A stretch of DNA of 39,982 nt from Pelomyxa schiedti. Taxonomy: Eukaryota; Evosea; Pelobiontida; Pelomyxidae. How positions within the stretch are numbered: position 1 is the stretch's first letter; every line of letters begins with the position of its first letter. The stretch covers positions 1 through 39,982 of the forward strand of contig JAHLWZ010000942.1 in NCBI GenBank assembly GCA_020536535.1. Reading direction: 5' to 3'. The notes under the pieces were generated by a model, which ran no database searches, had not been told where the DNA came from, and saw only the letters and a list, made by a program, of their open reading frames with translations. The translations under genes and the position numbers were made by a program. This document shows, one piece after another, positions 35,701 through 39,982 of the stretch.

Positions 35701-37585
35701 ACATTAGCACAATATTCAAGTTTTTGATGTGACAGGCTTTCGTTGATGAACGAACTGAGTTGCATTAAATTTACTACGAAAGAGAGAGGAAGAACCTTAT
35801 TAAACCAATCTGATGATTATCATATGCGTTGTACACATCTACAAACAGATGCATCATTTCAAGGGGGACTGCCTTGTTTTCTGTTGCAGTATTAAAAGTC
35901 GGTGCCCCTTCAATGGTCTTTGTTTCCACCAAGAGTCCCAGGAATTGGGAGAGAATCAACAGCATGGTATCCAAGCCTCCAAGTATGCCAATCACTTGAA
36001 GCAGATCGATTATCACTAAGATGTGCTGATTGTTATAAGTACACCATAATTCAACATTAAGGCACCTACATGTTTTTGGAGGAATAGCTAGTAAGAGTTG
36101 AAAAACTTGGTTAGAGTCGATGCAATGTTGCACAGGATAGTTGATAGCATCGGGAAGCATTTGGAGAATAGCTCGAATGAATTGCGTCATGGTGTGGGTA
36201 AGACTGAAGATAGAATTTCTTTCCTCTGCCTGGTCCTTGTTAACCGGAGTTTTAGTGCACACCATGGTTAACACAGCAATTTGAAGCTGCAACAAAATTA
36301 TGGTGTAAGACAAATGGAGCATTAGGTACCTTTCCTATCAACTCTATTATTGCCGACTTAGCGAACAGGATTTTGTTTGTATGGTCATCTTGTGGGAATC
36401 ATTAATGTTAAAACCACTGAGGGAAAAAACGAAAGATTTGGGATCTATACCTTGAGGCGGCTTTAGTACGAGGTGGAATAAAAAGAAAATGACATCAAGA
36501 GAACGTGAACCGAGCTCACCAAATCTTAGGTATAGCATATTTATGATAAGTCTGCCCATAGCACAAACAGACACTGATAGGAACAAGTAAAAGATCACGT
36601 CACGTGTTGGGCGACAATGAATGTACTTACAGTCGGCTCTGGGGACTTTTGACAAAAGAGTTTCTACAATATACTTTTGGAGTAATTCGTCCAGAAACTT
36701 AATGCACGCCTGTCGTAGTGCCGAACTTTTTATGAGCATTCGAAGAAATGTGTTTCCCTTGTCAAGTTCTCCCACTCTCTCAAGTTGTTGGCAGTTGTCA
36801 AGTTCTCCCACTCTCTCAAGTCGTTGGCAGTTCTGGAGGAGAGTTTCTCGAGCTGCACGAGTGACAGCTGTGGGAAAATGCGCCGCAATCCAGTTCAATA
36901 CTCTAAGCATGACTTTTTTGAACGGAGTCCAAAAAGAAAAGAAAAGAAAAGAAAAAGTTACCTTAGCATACCAAGGGGAAAATCAGTACTTCCTTTGCAA
37001 CGGAGATGAGTAATTAAAAACCTGGAGAGGGTGTAGGGATGTGCTTGACCAAGTAGGGCTGCTACCCATTCCAAGTCTCTGGTTAAGGTAAATTTTCGGA
37101 ATAGCCACAAAGAACAAGTGGAGGGGAATGCACATTGTGGTCGACGAGTCAAAGAGCTAATTATACATTGATCAGAACATGATGGGGGAAGAGGGAAATA
37201 AACCCACATTTAAGAACCACTCGAGCTTAAGTTTTTCAGTGTCCTCATCCAACTTGATACGACTCCAATCCACGACCACGAGCCCAGATAGTTCCTCGAC
37301 GAGTTTTCGCGTCTCCACAGAAGCGGCGCCAATCTTCTCTGTATACAACAGATCCACTTCTGCCTCGGACATGTCTTCAGGTTTCTTCTTGTCCAAAGTC
37401 CTGCTGTCGGTGTCGAGAGATCTGATCCGCGCGATCTTGTCGGCGATTTCGGGGGGCACGGCGCCGTCGTTCGCAACGACTCCCATGGGATCTGCGCTCA
37501 CACTCACATCGGCATCTCTGGTATCAATGACCACATCATCGTCGTCGTCTGCGGAAACACGGCGGTCGCAACCCACGAACATCAT
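32762..37585 (-). CDS. INTS5: Integrator subunit 5 fused to a C-terminal protein kinase
   Basis: Eighteen exons (37585-37204, 37076-36962, 36902-36631, 36573-36520, 36388-36330, 36286-36070, 36015-35796, 35754-35454, 35413-35332, 35293-35157, 35106-34980, 34938-34704, 34651-34539, 34493-34339, 34272-34073, 34013-33672, 33608-33390, 33335-32762) join in phase, without a stop, to 1267 residues. The first about 910 residues are helical and match recalled human INTS5: DLEWVAALLGQAHPYTLSRF, IIRSLLASVIPYW, and SCHLRFTCFLAKWI followed by a helix ending FYFIKDFPPSA. A kinase follows: LLGTGSSAAAF, VMKILFNW with the ATP lysine, HRDIKGDTILV, LIDFGEALY. INTS5 is part of the Integrator-PP2A module acting on RNA polymerase II in the nucleus. 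No ATG lies between the INTS5 end and the kinase loop, so a separate kinase gene has no start. The exon 1-2 junction is least certain. Confidence 0.72.
36761..36832 (-). repeat. 36-bp in-frame tandem duplication in INTS5
   Basis: The 36 bases at 36761-36796 are repeated at 36797-36832 with one mismatch (35 of 36). The product carries NCQRLERVGELD followed by NCQQLERVGELD. It adds 12 residues (about three helical turns) between two helices. The near identity marks it as recent. Confidence 0.92.
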
Positions 37586-37837
37586 TACGTCTGTCTCAAT
37601 TTGAATTTAGATCGACACGGGTTTCGGATTGTGGGGGAATCTCTGAGAGGGGGAGAGGAATTACACGTGTGTGACCATATGGGCACACGCAGGAGAGGGC
37701 TGTCTCAGATTACTCGGCAAACCAGGAAGGGCTTGTAAGGAGAAAAGAATCGAACGAAACTTTTCTTGGGGCAACTCATCAAAAACCCAAAAAAGAGAAA
37801 ACAAGGTGGACAAAAAAAAAAACAAAAAGAGGGGCAG
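37586..37837. promoter_or_regulatory. Divergent promoter region (INTS5-kinase / AP3M)
   Basis: This 252-bp spacer must serve both genes. It contains ACACGTGTGT near 37665 (an E-box-like palindrome) and an A-run just upstream of the AP3M ATG. Nothing else is recognisable. Confidence 0.5.
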
Positions 37838-39685
37838 ATGATACACAGCCTGTTCATCGTCAATGACGTAGGGTGCGGAGCCGATTCTTTCTCTTCTTTC
37901 TTTTGTTTCATTGCGTAGTTTATGGTTGTTCCTTTCTTGTCGTGTTTCTTTTTTGATTATTACTTTTGCATTATTACAATTTGGATCTTACGCATGGTAA
38001 AGAGAGGTGCTCTTTGAAAAGCACTATCGAGGTACGGTGAATAGGAACGTATGTGACTACTACTGGGAGGCGGGTGTGACTTTATGCCCTCTTTTTCTGC
38101 AGTTTCGTATCTTTGTTTTCACACACTCTCAGTTTCTAAAGCACTGTCTCCTGAGGAAGTACCTCCCGTGATTGTCACTCCTCGATTTTATCTCTTCAAT
38201 GTTCTGCATACAGTATGGACAGTCACGCCAACACTCCATTTTCCGTTTGAAAGTTTATCGGTCCTAGCCTAAATTCGGAGGAAATATCTTCTTTTTGGCC
38301 ACAGCCACTTCAGAGGGGGACCCTCTCCTTGTCGTCGAATTTCTGCATAGAGTTATTGATATCTTTTCGGACTACTTTGGTGCTGGTTTCAACCAAGTAG
38401 CACTGAAAGATGGCTTCCTCAAAGTTTATCAAGTGACCAAATCATCTCTTGTGACCCATTTTTAATTTTCTGAAGGTTTTGGAGGAAATGATGGACAATG
38501 GTTTCCCCTTCATGACTGAACCAAACATCCTCAAAGAAATGGTGAAACCACCAAATATTGTTGACAGGGTCCGTTTTACCACAATTTTTTTTTCAACATT
38601 AAACTTTACTGTTCTCCCTGCTAGGTAACAGGCGCAGTTGCTGGTTCGTCGTCGGTGAGCGAGATTCTTCCAGGAGGCACTCTTTCTAACATGCCATGGA
38701 GACGAGATGGGGTACGATACACAAACAACGAAGTTTACATGGACATTGTTGAAGAGCTGGATGCAATTCTTGATGTGTATGCCTTTCATATCTTGTGCCT
38801 CGTGATTAAAACTCATTTTAGAAACGGAGCTACTGTATCCAGCGAAGTCTATGGGTGTGTGGATGTCAACTGTAAACTTAGCGGAATGCCTGACCTTAAC
38901 TTGACATTTGAAGTGTGCCGCTATCCCCTATACCTTCCTCTTCTAAAGCGCGGCGCACTAGAATCCTGCTCTTCTAGATGATGTCAGCTTGCACCAATGT
39001 GTGCGTTACAATTATTGGGAGCAGCACAGACAAATTTCCTTCATCCCCCCCGATGGTGCGTTCCGGCTGATGACATACAGGTTGGGAATAACTCTTTTCT
39101 TTCTTTGCACTGTTGACCTCTTATCTCCTTAGGGTTAAGGGAGGAGTACAACCACCCATAACAGTTAGGCCAGTCATTCGCTTCACTGAAACAGGTGGCC
39201 GAGTTGATGTGACTATTGGCGTTAAGCCCATCCTTGCGAGCGTCAAAGCCCCACCTGAAGCGGTCTGTTAGTAAAGCTGTCACTTTCTTATCATAACATT
39301 TTCTTCCAGGTTGTTGTAACTATCCCTTTTCCCAAGGCCGTCTTGAGCGCCAAACTTGCTGTCACATACGGCAGCTTCACATATGACGAGAAATCAAAGG
39401 TAGAAAGCATCAAAAGCGCACAGAAAGCACTTACCTTTGCAGGTTTGCGTGTGGACGATCGGGCGGATGCAGCGAGACAGGATACCAAATTTGAGTGGGA
39501 CTGTTACCTTGCAATCAGCAACGCCCAGAATAGAAGGGAACCCAACCATCACAGTTCAATTCACACTCCCAGGGTACGCAGCCAGCGGTGTGGCTGTGTC
39601 CACCCTCACTGTACATGAGAAATACAAGCCCTACAAAGGTGTGAGAGTCTTCACCAAAGGAGGGCGATACCAAATCCGCTCATAA
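37838..39685 (+). CDS. AP3M1: AP-3 complex mu subunit
   Basis: Eleven exons (37838-37872, 38003-38073, 38133-38212, 38268-38432, 38476-38568, 38625-38776, 38822-38912, 38962-39080, 39133-39262, 39310-39399, 39443-39685) give 422 residues; human AP3M1 has 418. The 35-nt first exon encodes MIHSLFIVND, matching the human N-terminus residue for residue in spacing. The longin-like N domain includes LLVVEFLHRVIDIFSDYFG and DNGFPFMTEPNILKEM. The mu-homology domain follows: LSNMPWRRDGVRYTNNEVY, ISFIPPDGAFRLMTYR, and EKYKPYKGVRVFTKGGRYQI at the end. The PWRR...YTNNE and IPPDG landmarks separate AP-3 from other mu chains. AP-3 sorts cargo with Yxx-hydrophobic signals from endosomes to lysosome-like organelles. 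Start, exon phases and length agree, so the gene appears intact. Confidence 0.95.
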
Positions 39686-39832
39686 ACAACCCCACACTAC
39701 AACTGTGTTTAAATTTTACCCCTATGTAGCCCAGCCGCGATCACATAAAAATAAAAGAAACAAAAAAACAAACCCGGTTTTAGTCAGGATTGGCCAGATC
39801 AGCAGATTTCGAATTCGACAGACCGAAATTGA
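39686..39832. other. Spacer between AP3M and the partial terminal gene
   Basis: It holds the AP3M 3' flank, with AAAAATAAAAG near 39747 as a possible poly(A) signal, and then the region upstream of the next ATG. Nothing further is seen. Confidence 0.4.
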
Positions 39833-39982
39833 ATGGAGGACTTACTCACGACGCCGCCAACGACCACGGGGCTGGAGGCAACGACCACGACCACAAGCAC
39901 CACTACGACCACCTCCAGCTCGCAACCCACAGGAGGCACGGGGGGGCCATCGGGGCACAGCACAGGGGGAGGGCGCGGGGGG
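39833..39982 (+). CDS. N-terminus of a Thr/Gly-rich protein, cut by the window end
   Basis: An ATG at 39833 opens a frame that stays open for 50 codons to the end of the window. It begins MEDLLTTPP, then is nearly all Thr, then Ser/Pro/Gly. The DNA is G+C-rich, like the first exons of several genes here (TBC-TLDc, XPO7, ORC4). That and its position after a short spacer make it a plausible first exon. No domain is visible, so function is unknown and it may be a chance open frame. Confidence 0.4.
   Translation, partial: MEDLLTTPPTTTGLEATTTTTSTTTTTSSSQPTGGTGGPSGHSTGGGRGG

Overview
The window is nuclear DNA from a small-genome, intron-rich unicellular eukaryote. Genes sit on both strands with gaps of about 70-450 bp. 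They are cut by short GT-AG introns, mostly 40-60 nt, and use TAA, TAG and TGA as stops, so the code is standard. The gene set (Integrator, exportin-7, AP-3, a TBC1D24-type TBC-TLDc protein, a TRAF-like RING protein, an LRR-DUSP phosphatase) suits a free-living protist of the amoebozoan/opisthokont side. I favour an amoebozoan but cannot name a species from sequence alone.

Layout: an Arf GTPase (-) and a TBC1D24-like protein (+) diverge from one 0.4 kb spacer. A RING/TRAF zinc-finger protein and an LRR plus dual-specificity phosphatase follow on +. Exportin-7, a multi-pass membrane orphan, a 1.2 kb spacer with a GC-rich tandem repeat, and a basic/acidic nuclear-type orphan lie on -. The last of these diverges from UTP20 (+), an 11 kb gene for a giant small-subunit ribosome-assembly protein. 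ORC4 (-) converges on UTP20. Next on - come a C2-like plus HSP70-lid-like plus Met/Gly/Gln-repeat protein, an alpha/beta hydrolase, and a 4.8 kb gene that I read as Integrator subunit 5 fused to a C-terminal protein kinase. It diverges from the AP-3 mu subunit gene (+). A Thr-rich ORF runs off the right end.

For most genes I rebuilt the splicing by hand, requiring GT-AG ends, matching phase and recalled family sequence. The resulting coding lengths are divisible by three: Arf 182 aa, TBC-TLDc 657, RING/TRAF 600, XPO7 1154, membrane orphan 311, nuclear orphan 613, ORC4 483, C2-lid 446, hydrolase 353, INTS5-kinase 1267, AP3M 422. UTP20 and the first intron of the LRR-DUSP gene are not fully resolved.

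There is no sign of an operon, mobile element, CRISPR array or virus. The genes are mostly housekeeping and functionally unrelated: trafficking (Arf, TBC, AP-3), nuclear transport (XPO7), ribosome assembly (UTP20), replication licensing (ORC4), transcription (INTS5). The two most unusual architectures are the INTS5-kinase fusion and the C2/HSP70-lid protein.
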